From NCBI GenBank assembly GCA_020845575.1, contig JADLFL010000061.1, positions 1 to 42,489 of the forward strand: 42,489 nucleotides of DNA. Reading direction: 5' to 3'. Positions 8,480 through 15,631 of the stretch are shown in pieces (the first letter of the stretch is position 1; each line of letters opens with the position of its first letter). The notes beneath the pieces were generated by a model. The model ran no database searches. It was not told the DNA's origin and was given only the letters and a program-made list of their open reading frames with translations. Made by a program: the position numbers and the translations under genes. This stretch comes from Acidobacteriota bacterium. GTDB taxonomy: Bacteria > Acidobacteriota > Vicinamibacteria > Vicinamibacterales > Vicinamibacteraceae.

Positions 8480-8514
8480 CTCCCGTGAGCGCTCCCGAGC
8501 ATCACGGCGTTGTG

Positions 8515-8520
8515 TATCAT
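8515..8520 (+). promoter_or_regulatory. Candidate extended -10 box of gltS
   Basis: TATCAT preceded by TGTG forms a plausible extended -10 element. It ends six bases before the GTG at 8527, so transcription would begin at or next to the start codon, predicting a leaderless mRNA. No Shine-Dalgarno is present upstream of that GTG, consistent with this reading. Confidence 0.4.
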
Positions 8521-8526
8521 CGCCGC

Positions 8527-9759
8527 GTGTTCGCGATCAATGCCATCCACACGCTGGCGTTCGCCGGCGTCGTGCTGTTTGCCGGCTACGCCATCCGGCG
8601 ACGCCTGCCGTGGCTCGATCGGCTCAACATCCCCGCGCCCGTCGTGGGGGGGCTGCTCGTCGCGATCGTGATGACGATCGGACACGTTCGCGGGAGCGAA
8701 CCGTTCGCGTTCGACACCACGCTGCGCGACCCGTTGATGATCGCGTTCTTCACGAGCGTCGGCTTCGGCGCGAGCGTGGGACTGCTGCGTCGCGGGGGCC
8801 CGCTCGTCCTGCTCTTCCTCGCCGCGTCATCGGCATTCACGATCCTCCAGAACGTCCTTGGTGTGATCGTGGCGCAGTTGCTCGGCCAGCCGCCGCTCTT
8901 CGGCGTCCTCGCGGGTTCGGTGACGCTGGCCGGCGGTCCCGCGACGGGCCTTGCGTTCGCGCCGCTGTTTGAACGGGCAGGCGTGGCCGGCGCCGAGACC
9001 ATCGCCGTCGCTGCCGCCATGGCCGGGATCGTCACCGGTGGCCTGATCGGCGGACCCGTCGGCACGTGGCTCATCGAGCGGCGCGTGCGCCCGGCGCTGG
9101 CCGCGGCAGGCACGGTCGCGCCGACCGACCACCTCGCGCAGCACGTGGTCGAAGCGGTACTGCCCGGCGACGACCGGACGCCGCGCGGCGAAGACCGCGA
9201 AGCGTACGCGTTGATGAAGGCGACCGCGTTGATCCTGTTCGCGATGTGGGTCGGCTCGGGCATCAGCGACTGGATTTCCGCCCAGGGCGTGGTGCTCCCG
9301 CGCTACATCGGCGCGATGCTCGCGGCCATCGTGCTGCGCAACGTCGACGAACTCACCGGATGGTTCGGCGTGTCGCAGGCCATCATCGACGACATCGGCA
9401 CCGTGGCGCTCGCGTTCTTCATCTCGATTGCCCTGATGACGCTGCGTCTGTGGCAACTGGCCGGACTTGCGCTCCCGCTCGCCGCGCTGCTCATCGTGCA
9501 GGTCCTCTTCGTTGCCGTCCTGGCGCCGCCGATCATCTTCCGGCTTATGGGGCGCGACCACGACGCGGCGGTGATGTCGAGCGGCTTCATCGGTTTCATG
9601 CTCGGCACGACCGCCAACGCCATGGCCAACATGGAGGCACTCACCGAGCGATACGGACCCGCCCCACGCGCCTTCCTCGTGGTGCCGATGGTCGGCGCGT
9701 TCTTCATCGACGTCGTGAACAACGTCGTCATCACGGCGTTCCTGAACGTGTATCGGTGA
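8527..9759 (+). CDS. gltS: Sodium/glutamate symporter, GltS type
   Basis: GltS imports L-glutamate with sodium across the inner membrane. The 410-residue product fits the family length (about 400). Typical segments are the N-terminal LNIPAPVVGGLLVA, the FFTSVGFGAS re-entrant region, SVTLAGGPATGLAFAP, and a second-half counterpart MSSGFIGFMLGTTANAMANM, consistent with two inverted repeats. About 11-12 hydrophobic helices are visible. GTG 8527 is chosen because the family's N-terminus begins right before the first helix; the in-frame ATG 8443 would add 28 charged residues drawn from the heptamer-repeat zone. A loop around residues 190-215 is acidic and arginine-rich and lies between the two halves. 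Confidence 0.88.
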   Translation: MFAINAIHTLAFAGVVLFAGYAIRRRLPWLDRLNIPAPVVGGLLVAIVMTIGHVRGSEPFAFDTTLRDPLMIAFFTSVGFGASVGLLRRGGPLVLLFLAASSAFTILQNVLGVIVAQLLGQPPLFGVLAGSVTLAGGPATGLAFAPLFERAGVAGAETIAVAAAMAGIVTGGLIGGPVGTWLIERRVRPALAAAGTVAPTDHLAQHVVEAVLPGDDRTPRGEDREAYALMKATALILFAMWVGSGISDWISAQGVVLPRYIGAMLAAIVLRNVDELTGWFGVSQAIIDDIGTVALAFFISIALMTLRLWQLAGLALPLAALLIVQVLFVAVLAPPIIFRLMGRDHDAAVMSSGFIGFMLGTTANAMANMEALTERYGPAPRAFLVVPMVGAFFIDVVNNVVITAFLNVYR

Positions 9760-9814
9760 TGGACGCGGCCTTCAACCCTGTCACTGTTCCTTGTCTCCTT
9801 GTCTCCTGCAGTAG

Positions 9815-9842
9815 GCCGTACGCCCTGAGCCGTGAGCCTCGC
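9815..9842. repeat. Degenerate heptamer tandem (GCCGTAC type)
   Basis: Four GCC-headed heptamers in exact 7-bp register (GCCGTAC 9815, GCCCTGA 9822, GCCGTGA 9829, GCCTCGC 9836) lie in the gap before the PEGA gene. Just upstream, CTTGTCTC is repeated twice in tandem around 9790-9805. The same GCCGTAC unit is tandemly repeated at 27077-27090. Confidence 0.55.
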
Positions 9843-9852
9843 TGAGCCGCCG

Positions 9853-10839
9853 ATGACCGATCCCGACGTTCCGCCGCAGTCGTCTCCACGCACGCCGACG
9901 CCCGAGGAAATCAGCGCGCGCCTCGAAGCGCTGCTGAAACGGACGCACTCGCTTCGTGCGGAGCGCGCCACGGGCGCCACCGGCGCCGCGGACATGACGT
10001 GGCCGCCGCCCGATCGCGAACTCGATCGCTACCACGTCGTCGACGCGCAGGACGGGACGCCCGCGGTGGCAACCGACACGCCTGCGACGACAGCACGCCC
10101 CGGGAACCGCGAGACCTCCCCGTCCGCCGATACCGTGTCGAGCGAGAGTCCCGAGGCGACACCGCGCGAGCCTCCCGACGCACGGCCAGGCTTCGCAAAG
10201 CCCGATTGGGCCGAACTGCGCCTGCGTGGGTACACGGACGAGCGGTCGACACGCGCGTCATGGCCGTGGGTCGTCGCCGCGATCCTCGCGGGACTGGCGA
10301 TCGCCGAGGGCGTCTACATCTGGCGCCTGCACACCCGGCGTGACGTACCGGCGGAAGGCCGTCTGCGCATCGACACTCCCGTCGGTGCCGAGGTCCGCGT
10401 CAACGGCGACGTCATCGGATCGGTGCCTGTCGATCAGGCGCTCGCGTCTGGCGCCTACAGCATCGAGGTCCGCCAGCACGGCACGTCCGCGCGCGCAGAC
10501 GACGTGATAGTGGGGCTGGGACGCACGGTGCTCGTGCTGACGCCGACGTCCAGCATCCCCGCGACACTCGCGCCGGTCGATGACGCCGCAGCGGATGCAT
10601 CCGCGCCGATGACGCCACCACAACTGCCACCCGACGTCGCCGTCACGGCCACGTCGGGTGTCGTCTTGATCGAATCGACGCCACCCGGCATGCCGGTCAC
10701 GATGGAAGGGCGCCCGCGCGGCGTCACGCCCGTCGCGATTGGTGACCTCCGCCCTGGCCGCCACGACGTGATGATCGGCCGCCTGTTCAAGCAGGTGGAC
10801 GTCCGGGCCAGCGAAGTCACGACCCTGCGGGTTCCCTGA
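9853..10839 (+). CDS. Membrane-anchored PEGA-domain protein
   Basis: This is a 328-residue protein with no recognised enzyme domain. The first ~135 residues are low-complexity and proline/threonine-rich, likely cytoplasmic and disordered. A single membrane helix (WVVAAILAGLAIAEGVYIW, about residues 140-158) follows. Two PEGA-type beta repeats complete the protein: one about 170-210 (LRIDTPVGAEVRVNG ... VPVDQALASGAYSIEV) and one about 265-328 (ESTPPGMPVTMEGRPRG ... LRPGRHDVMIG). PEGA domains are usually found in surface or sensor proteins of diderms. ATG 9853 is preferred over GTG 9832, which lies inside the heptamer repeat. The alpha/beta hydrolase gene follows directly and may be cotranscribed. 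Confidence 0.75.
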   Translation: MTDPDVPPQSSPRTPTPEEISARLEALLKRTHSLRAERATGATGAADMTWPPPDRELDRYHVVDAQDGTPAVATDTPATTARPGNRETSPSADTVSSESPEATPREPPDARPGFAKPDWAELRLRGYTDERSTRASWPWVVAAILAGLAIAEGVYIWRLHTRRDVPAEGRLRIDTPVGAEVRVNGDVIGSVPVDQALASGAYSIEVRQHGTSARADDVIVGLGRTVLVLTPTSSIPATLAPVDDAAADASAPMTPPQLPPDVAVTATSGVVLIESTPPGMPVTMEGRPRGVTPVAIGDLRPGRHDVMIGRLFKQVDVRASEVTTLRVP

Positions 10840-10906
10840 ACAGGTATCGACGGACGGGGCGCGGCGCTTCCTCCGGTGGAGTCTGATTGGGGTACTCGCG
10901 GCAACC

Positions 10907-11698
10907 GTGCTCGCGTACGGCACGGCGGTCGCGTGGATGATGTTCAACGAGGTCGCGCTGGTCTTCGTCCCGAAGCAGACCGCTCACCCGATTGCCGCCG
11001 ACGCCGCACGGCGCATCGAACACATCTCGCGAGCGCTGCCTGGCGGTGGTGAAGGCCTGCTCTGGGTGCTGCGACAGCCGGACCGCGCCGACGCACCATG
11101 GGTGATCTTTCTCCACGGCAATGCCGCCACCGTCAGCGCGCCAACCAACGTCGAGCGCTACCTGCAGTTGCTGGATCTCGGACTCCAGGTCGTTGCCCCC
11201 GAGTATCCGGGGTTCGGTGGACTCGCCGGCACCCCGTCGGAGGCAGCCCTCGGCGTTGCCGCGCGCGACGCGTGGGGATGGCTGCGCGAGACCGGCGTCC
11301 CTGCCTCGTCGATTGCCATCTACGGGTGGTCGCTCGGGTCGGGCGTGGCCACCAATCTCGCCGCGGACGTCGATGAACGCGCCGTCGTCCTCGAGGGGGC
11401 GTTCTCGGGCGTCGACGATCGCGCCAGCGAGTTGTATCCGTGGCTGCCCATCAGGTGGATGGTCCGCAACGGCTTCGCCTCACGCGACCGCATAGGGGCA
11501 ATTGGCAGTCCGCTACTCCTGCTCCACGCCACCGACGACACGGTCATCCCCTTCGCGCACGGCCAGCGTCTGCTCGAACGGGCCCGGCCGCCGCGCCGGC
11601 TCGTGGCACTGACAGGCGGGCACATCCATCTCAATCGCGACGACTCGGCCCGCTACATCGCCGCACTGCGCGAGTTCTTCAGCGACGTGTTCCCCTGA
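10907..11698 (+). CDS. Membrane-anchored alpha/beta hydrolase (start uncertain)
   Basis: This is a serine hydrolase of the alpha/beta fold, BEM46/ABHD13-like by pattern. Using GTG 10907 as residue 1, the oxyanion segment is VIFLHGNA (67-74), the nucleophile is S142 in YGWSLGSG, the acid is D210 or D211 in LLHATDDTVIPF, and the histidine is in LTGGHIHLN (239-241). The start is problematic. The open frame continues upstream to about 10775 and encodes a convincing basic plus hydrophobic anchor (RRFLRWSLIGVLAATVLAYG), but contains no ATG, GTG or TTG before 10907. A rare CTG at 10883 or ATT at 10886 may be used. The substrate is unknown. It follows the PEGA gene closely. Confidence 0.8.
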   Translation: MLAYGTAVAWMMFNEVALVFVPKQTAHPIAADAARRIEHISRALPGGGEGLLWVLRQPDRADAPWVIFLHGNAATVSAPTNVERYLQLLDLGLQVVAPEYPGFGGLAGTPSEAALGVAARDAWGWLRETGVPASSIAIYGWSLGSGVATNLAADVDERAVVLEGAFSGVDDRASELYPWLPIRWMVRNGFASRDRIGAIGSPLLLLHATDDTVIPFAHGQRLLERARPPRRLVALTGGHIHLNRDDSARYIAALREFFSDVFP

Positions 11699-11730
11699 CG
11701 AACGAGTTGAAACCCGTTCGCTCCATCGCT

Positions 11731-11756
11731 GGCATTCCCGGCATTCCCGGTATTTC
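11731..11756. repeat. 9-bp tandem repeat between convergent genes
   Basis: GGCATTCCC occurs twice followed by the degenerate GGTATTTCG, in 9-bp register, in the 74-bp gap between the hydrolase and the conserved hypothetical gene. Read on the minus strand it contains AATACCGGGAATG, which also occurs on the plus strand at 24404-24416 over the molybdopterin oxidoreductase start. Confidence 0.7.
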
Positions 11757-11772
11757 GGCGGCCCGGCGGTCG

Positions 11773-12270
11773 TCAGGCGTCGAAGAACGCGCGGGCGTGC
11801 CAGGTGCTGGAGGCCGGGGCCTCCCATGTGCCGTTCCTCACGCTCGCCACCGACTGCACGGTGTTGTCGAACACGATGCTGGCCGGCGTGACGCTGCCGC
11901 TCGCTGCCGCTTCGGCGAACGCGTCGCGCGAGACGCGGCGGACCGCATCCTCCACGCGATAGAACACTGACGCGTGGTCGACGAGCTCCACGCCCAGCTC
12001 CTGTCCGAGCCCCTTCATCGTCCTGACGAGGCTGTCGACGGAACATCCGGAGACGCCTGCCGCTTCCTGATCCACGCCCACGAGCAGGAACTGGTCGTAG
12101 CGGAGCTCGCAGGCACAGTCGAGCGGGACGCGGTGCGCGTGCCACTCGTCGAGGAACGCATCGACCGCCGTCAGGAGGGCGTCCCGCTCATGAATCGCGA
12201 GCGGGCGCGAGGCGGCAAACACCCAGAGGCGCGCCGAGTCCGGTAGTGAGGGGAAGGGCTGTCTGGGCAT
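11773..12270 (-). CDS. Conserved hypothetical protein
   Basis: This is a small (165 residues) soluble protein without signal peptide or membrane helices. Its pattern (LPDSARLWVFAASRPL ... FLDEWHAHRVPL ... FLLVGVDQEAAGVSGCSVDSLV ... LGVELVDHASVFYRVED) matches a conserved family, also seen in Bacteroidota, that is often labelled 'ABC transporter ATPase' without basis, because no Walker motif is present. The conserved GCSVDS-like cysteine/serine segment and the tryptophan-histidine pair EWHAH are visible. The C-terminal part (VFDNTVQSVASVRNGTWEAPAS) resembles the family's end. It is transcribed away from the RRM/helicase operon. Function unknown. Confidence 0.75.
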   Translation of the reverse strand: MPRQPFPSLPDSARLWVFAASRPLAIHERDALLTAVDAFLDEWHAHRVPLDCACELRYDQFLLVGVDQEAAGVSGCSVDSLVRTMKGLGQELGVELVDHASVFYRVEDAVRRVSRDAFAEAAASGSVTPASIVFDNTVQSVASVRNGTWEAPASSTWHARAFFDA

Positions 12271-12479
12271 TGGAATCGAACCGGTTCCAGTCTACCGGTT
12301 GCACGCCCGGCCAGAAATGTGCGATGCTGACGCGCCGCATTTCAGCGGAGTCCCCGCATCGATCCCACCAACTTTCTCGTTTCGTACCCACTAGAGTCGC
12401 CCGAGGTGTTGCGCACGCAGGCGTGCGTGGTGCTCCGGTCTCATGCCAGACGGAGGCCTGGCCAGCCCGTGAGGACGTC
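12271..12479. promoter_or_regulatory. Divergent intergenic region with palindromes and a leader hairpin
   Basis: The 209-bp gap separates the minus-strand conserved hypothetical from the plus-strand RRM/helicase operon. It holds a GAACCGGTTC palindrome (12278-12287) with a second ACCGGTT half-copy 14 bp on. A GC-rich hairpin lies at 12412-12427 (arms CGCACGC and GCGTGCG), in what would be the leader of the RRM gene. GAGGA at 12471-12475 is a well-placed Shine-Dalgarno for GTG 12480. No confident -35/-10 pair could be assigned. Confidence 0.4.
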
Positions 12480-13112
12480 GTGAGCGTTCGTTTATTCATC
12501 GGAAACCTGCCCTACAGTGCTACTGAAGCCGATCTGCGTGCCCTGTTCTCGGACATCGCGGAACCGCAACAGGTGGTGCTGCCGACAGACCGCGAAACCG
12601 GTCGTCCACGCGGATTCGCCTTCGTGGACTTCGCCGAGCGTGAGCACGCCGAGCAGGTCATCAATCGTCACAACGGCCAGCCCTACAGCGGTCGCCCGCT
12701 GGCGGTGAGCGAGGCCCGCGCACGCGACGAACGGCCTTCAGGGCCGCGTCCGGGCGGATATGGCGGCGCGCCGCGGCCAGGTGGCTACGGGGGCGGCTCC
12801 TCAGGACCGGGAGGCGGCTTCGGTGGTCCACGGCCTGGCGGACCACCTCGACCGTTCATGCCACGCGATCCTGGCGGTCCGCCGCCGGCTGGGGGCCCCG
12901 AGTCTCGCCGCGCACGTGGTCCAGCCAAGGGGCCGGCGCGCAAGCAGTCCTACGACAAGCCTCGCGGTCCCATCAAGCAGCGGCCCGTCAGCCGTCTCTA
13001 CGATGACGATGACGAGGATCTGGTGGAACCGACGGTGGAATTCGACGATCCGGCCAGCCGAAGCGCCACCGAGGTCGACACCGACACCGACTTCGGGGAC
13101 GACCAAGAGTGA
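12480..13112 (+). CDS. RRM-domain RNA-binding protein with glycine-rich and acidic tails
   Basis: This 210-residue protein has an N-terminal RNA recognition motif. RNP2 is LFIGNLPYSA (from about residue 4) and RNP1 is RGFAFVDF (about residues 43-50), with ATEADLRALF helix 1 and LAVSEARAR closing strand 4. It is followed by a Gly/Pro/Arg-rich low-complexity region with repeated GGYGG and PRPGG units (about 85-145), a basic segment (KGPARKQSYDKPRG) and an acidic end (DDDDEDLVEP ... DTDTDFGDDQE). The GTG at 12480 has GAGGA five bases upstream; longer upstream extensions lack coding character. Its stop overlaps the helicase start (GTGA), so it is made together with the DEAD-box helicase, which points to RNA remodelling or RNP function. 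Bacterial RRM proteins are often cold-induced; this is not shown here. Confidence 0.93.
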   Translation: MSVRLFIGNLPYSATEADLRALFSDIAEPQQVVLPTDRETGRPRGFAFVDFAEREHAEQVINRHNGQPYSGRPLAVSEARARDERPSGPRPGGYGGAPRPGGYGGGSSGPGGGFGGPRPGGPPRPFMPRDPGGPPPAGGPESRRARGPAKGPARKQSYDKPRGPIKQRPVSRLYDDDDEDLVEPTVEFDDPASRSATEVDTDTDFGDDQE

Positions 13113-14554
13113 GTCCTCGCCCCGAACGCAGTCCCCGGACCGGCCACGGCCGGTCCGGTCCACGCCGCCCCGCCGCACGCCCGCAGGTCAGCAACGCCCG
13201 TCGTGCCGAGCTGCTCGCCCGGTTCGAGACACTCACTCCGTCGATCGACCCGCGCCGCTTCACCGACCTCATCTCGGTGCCCGAGCTCCTCATGGGTGTC
13301 GAGGATCGCCGGTTCGAGCACACCACGCCCATCCAGAGCGCCGTGTTCGACACCGTTGCGGCGGGTCACGACCTGGTGGCCTGCGCGGAGACGGGTACCG
13401 GCAAGACCGCCGCGTTCCTGCTGCCGCTGATGCAGCGCCTCCTGCTCGCCAACGCGGAGCGGGAAGGCTCTGCGCGCATCCTCGTGCTCGCCCCGACGCG
13501 CGAACTCGCCGTGCAGATCGAAGACGATGTGCAGGGGTTCGGGTATCACACGTCGATGCGGTGCGCGGCCGTGTTCGGCGGCGTCGGCATGGACGGTCAG
13601 GAACAGGCCCTCAAGGCCGGCGTCGACATCGTCGTGGCCACGCCGGGACGGCTGATGGATCACCTGCGCGCCGGCATTGCCACGTTCAGCGGACTCGACG
13701 TGCTCGTCCTCGACGAGGCGGACAGGATGCTCGACATGGGCTTCTGGCCGGACGTGAAGTTCATCGCGTCGCAGCTGCCTGCCGGACGCCCGCGCCAGAC
13801 GCTCCTCTTCTCCGCGACGATGCCCGAGGAAGTGATGGGCTTCGCGCTGGAGATCATGCAGTCGCCGCGGCTGGTGCAACTCGGCGTGCGCAACGCGCCC
13901 GCCGCGACGATCACGCACAAGGCGGAACTGCTCGGCCGGCACGAGAAGACGGCGTGGCTCTCGCGCTTCCTGCGTCGCGCACCGGGGCCGACCCTCGTAT
14001 TTTCAGCCACCAAGCGTGGCGCCGACCGACTTGCACGCGATCTCCAGTCGCAGGGCATCCGCGCGGCCGCCCTTCACGCGGATCGCACGCAGGCGGACCG
14101 GTTGCGCGCTGTCGAGGGATTCAAGTCGGGCACGCATCGCGTGCTGGTGGCCACCGACATCGCCGCGCGCGGGCTCGACATCGACGCGATCGAAACTGTC
14201 GTCAACGTCGAAGTGCCGTTCAACCGCGAGACGTACGTCCATCGCGTCGGCCGCGCGGGCCGCGCCGGTTCGACGGGCACCGCCATCACGCTGGTGTCTC
14301 CCGACGAACGTCAGGACATGGAAGAGATCGCTGATGCGTTCGGGCTCGTGCTGTTCGAGGACGCCCACGCGGAACTCGTAGCCGCCGGCGAAGCCATCGA
14401 CACCGACGAAGAGGCGGCTGGCGAGGATACGGGCGCGGACAACTCGCCCACCAGTGGCGGCGACGCTGCCGCGGATACCCGCAAGCGCCGCCGTCGTCGT
14501 CGTCGCCGCCCCACGGACGCCACCACCGAACCGAGCGACCCCACCGCATCGTAG
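13109..14554 (+). CDS. DEAD-box ATP-dependent RNA helicase
   Basis: This is an ATP-dependent RNA unwinding enzyme of 481 residues, RhlE/DeaD-like. Motifs in order are: Q motif around TTPIQS (72-77), Walker A AETGTGKT (93-100), PTRELAVQ (129-136), TPGR (178-181), DEAD (202-205), SAT (235-237), then LVATDIAARGLDI (346-358) and HRVGRAGR (378-385). An extra ~60 residues precede the Q motif. The tail is acidic and then strongly basic, with eight or so consecutive arginines after the lysine near residue 463, likely an RNA-binding tail. GTG 13109 overlaps the RRM gene stop by 4 bp, indicating translational coupling. The helicase and RRM protein probably act on the same RNAs. Confidence 0.95.
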   Translation: MSPRPERSPRTGHGRSGPRRPAARPQVSNARRAELLARFETLTPSIDPRRFTDLISVPELLMGVEDRRFEHTTPIQSAVFDTVAAGHDLVACAETGTGKTAAFLLPLMQRLLLANAEREGSARILVLAPTRELAVQIEDDVQGFGYHTSMRCAAVFGGVGMDGQEQALKAGVDIVVATPGRLMDHLRAGIATFSGLDVLVLDEADRMLDMGFWPDVKFIASQLPAGRPRQTLLFSATMPEEVMGFALEIMQSPRLVQLGVRNAPAATITHKAELLGRHEKTAWLSRFLRRAPGPTLVFSATKRGADRLARDLQSQGIRAAALHADRTQADRLRAVEGFKSGTHRVLVATDIAARGLDIDAIETVVNVEVPFNRETYVHRVGRAGRAGSTGTAITLVSPDERQDMEEIADAFGLVLFEDAHAELVAAGEAIDTDEEAAGEDTGADNSPTSGGDAAADTRKRRRRRRRRPTDATTEPSDPTAS

Positions 14555-14572
14555 GGGTCGTGTCCGCCCCTG

Positions 14573-14596
14573 GGGTCGGGCCCGGACGGCCGACCC
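14573..14596 (+). terminator. Hairpin after the helicase stop (terminator-like, no U-tract)
   Basis: Arms GGGTCGG (14573-14579) and CCGACCC (14590-14596) pair perfectly around a 10-nt GC-rich loop, starting 18 bases after the helicase stop. No T-run follows, so intrinsic termination is uncertain. It may instead be a dispersed palindromic element. Confidence 0.35.
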
Positions 14597-14700
14597 TACC
14601 TACCGCCGCAGTGGGTAGGACCGCCCCTTGTTCGCCGCTCGTGGCAGGGCCGCTCTGCGCGCCCGGCCATACGCTCCTGCAACCCGTTCGTCAGCGCATG

Positions 14701-14829
14701 TCAGCGCGATCGCCTGCGCGGCGGGAATGTTGCGCGCAGCCAGAAGAGGGCGCGGCCAAGGGCCCAGGCGACCAGCATCACCGCCACGACACCTAGCACC
14801 ACGAGCAGCATCAGCCGACCCACGGCCAT
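14701..14829 (-). CDS. Possible small membrane protein (about 42 residues)
   Basis: A short minus-strand frame from ATG 14829 encodes one strong membrane helix (LMLLVVLGVVAVMLVAWALG) followed by a basic end (FPPRRRSR), the positive-inside layout of a single-pass micropeptide. GGAG directly precedes the ATG, and it is better spaced for the GTG two codons downstream (14823). There is no homology evidence, so it could be a chance frame. Confidence 0.35.
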   Translation of the reverse strand: MAVGRLMLLVVLGVVAVMLVAWALGRALFWLRATFPPRRRSR

Positions 14830-15008
14830 CTCCGGAGACGCATCCGGTGATCGTACTCTCGCCGTCACATCGCCAGCGTGGAGACTCAGGTCCCGTGGGA
14901 TGGAGGCCAGGAGTTTCAGCCCCCGGCAAACGGGTGCGGAGTAGAATGACGGGATTGCCGGGCGGCGCGATTCGCCCCTGGGCATCAGCAGCGAGGCGCG
15001 CACCGCAC

Positions 15009-15608
15009 GTGGAGTATCTGATTCGACACTACGGACTCGAGCAGGGTGCCCTCGAAATCGAGTACATCGAGGAGTACTTCGGCGAGTTCCCGCGCCGCAA
15101 GACGGTGGCCGAGATCACCGGCCGGCTCGCCGACCGTGAGCATCTCATCGTCATGGCCGTCGCGGCCCTGTCGCACGATCCCGGTTCGCTCGTACCCGTG
15201 GCGTACAAGGTGTGCCACGAACTGTTCGCCAACGAGTCGGATCCGCGGCTGGCAGACCTCGCCGCGCAGATCGAAGACGTGGTGGACTTCAACGGACGCC
15301 GCGTGCTCTACAGCTGGATCGGCGGCACCCGCATCGACTGGCGCGGACAGGGCCAGTTCCGCGCGCTCACCGAGGAACAGGAAGCGTGGGCGGTGAGCAC
15401 GGGCTTCGATGAAGTGGTGGTCAAGACGAAGAACCGCCACTACGAGATGCGCAGCACGCTCGCCAATCTCCACTTCAATGTCGTCAAGTACGTCGCCAAC
15501 CCGATCGAGGTGCTGGAGTCGAAGGTGTTCCTGAGCAAGCCGCTCGGGCCGCACGTCCTCGACCTGCACCGCAGTGCCCGCACCCGTCTCGAAGGCGGGG
15601 CGCGCTGA
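15009..15608 (+). CDS. GNAT-family N-acetyltransferase-like protein
   Basis: This protein (199 residues from GTG 15009) resembles GNAT acyltransferases, which use acetyl-CoA. The acetyl-CoA region is WIGGTRIDWRGQGQFRALTE (about residues 105-124), where the R/Q-x-x-G-x-G/A loop appears as DWRGQGQF. The segment VVVKTKNRHYEMRSTLANLH matches the family's 'T-x-N-x-x-x-x-M' helix after strand 5. ATG 14946 is an alternative start with GGAG four bases upstream, but the TAGAAT there looks like a -10 box, which favours GTG 15009. It is followed 23 bp later by ispG on the same strand. The substrate is unknown. Confidence 0.68.
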   Translation: MEYLIRHYGLEQGALEIEYIEEYFGEFPRRKTVAEITGRLADREHLIVMAVAALSHDPGSLVPVAYKVCHELFANESDPRLADLAAQIEDVVDFNGRRVLYSWIGGTRIDWRGQGQFRALTEEQEAWAVSTGFDEVVVKTKNRHYEMRSTLANLHFNVVKYVANPIEVLESKVFLSKPLGPHVLDLHRSARTRLEGGAR

Positions 15609-15631
15609 GTCCGGCCAGGACACCGCATCCC

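Larger units (their letters stand above)
14555..15008. other. Intergenic region, mostly non-coding
   Basis: Between the helicase and the GNAT gene lie about 450 bp. The first part has a hairpin just after the helicase stop and a GTAGG-rich, CCGCCCCTTG-containing segment (14600-14650) similar in composition to the 36655-36675 element. The middle may hold a tiny membrane protein on the minus strand (14701-14829). The end (14900-15008) carries TAGAAT at 14942-14947, a candidate -10 box for the GNAT gene. Other open frames here look like GC-bias artefacts. Confidence 0.5.

Noticed and set aside
11773..12270. Annotating the conserved hypothetical as an ABC transporter ATPase
   Set aside because: No Walker A, Walker B or signature motif is present, so it cannot be the missing ATPase of the MacB-type unit.
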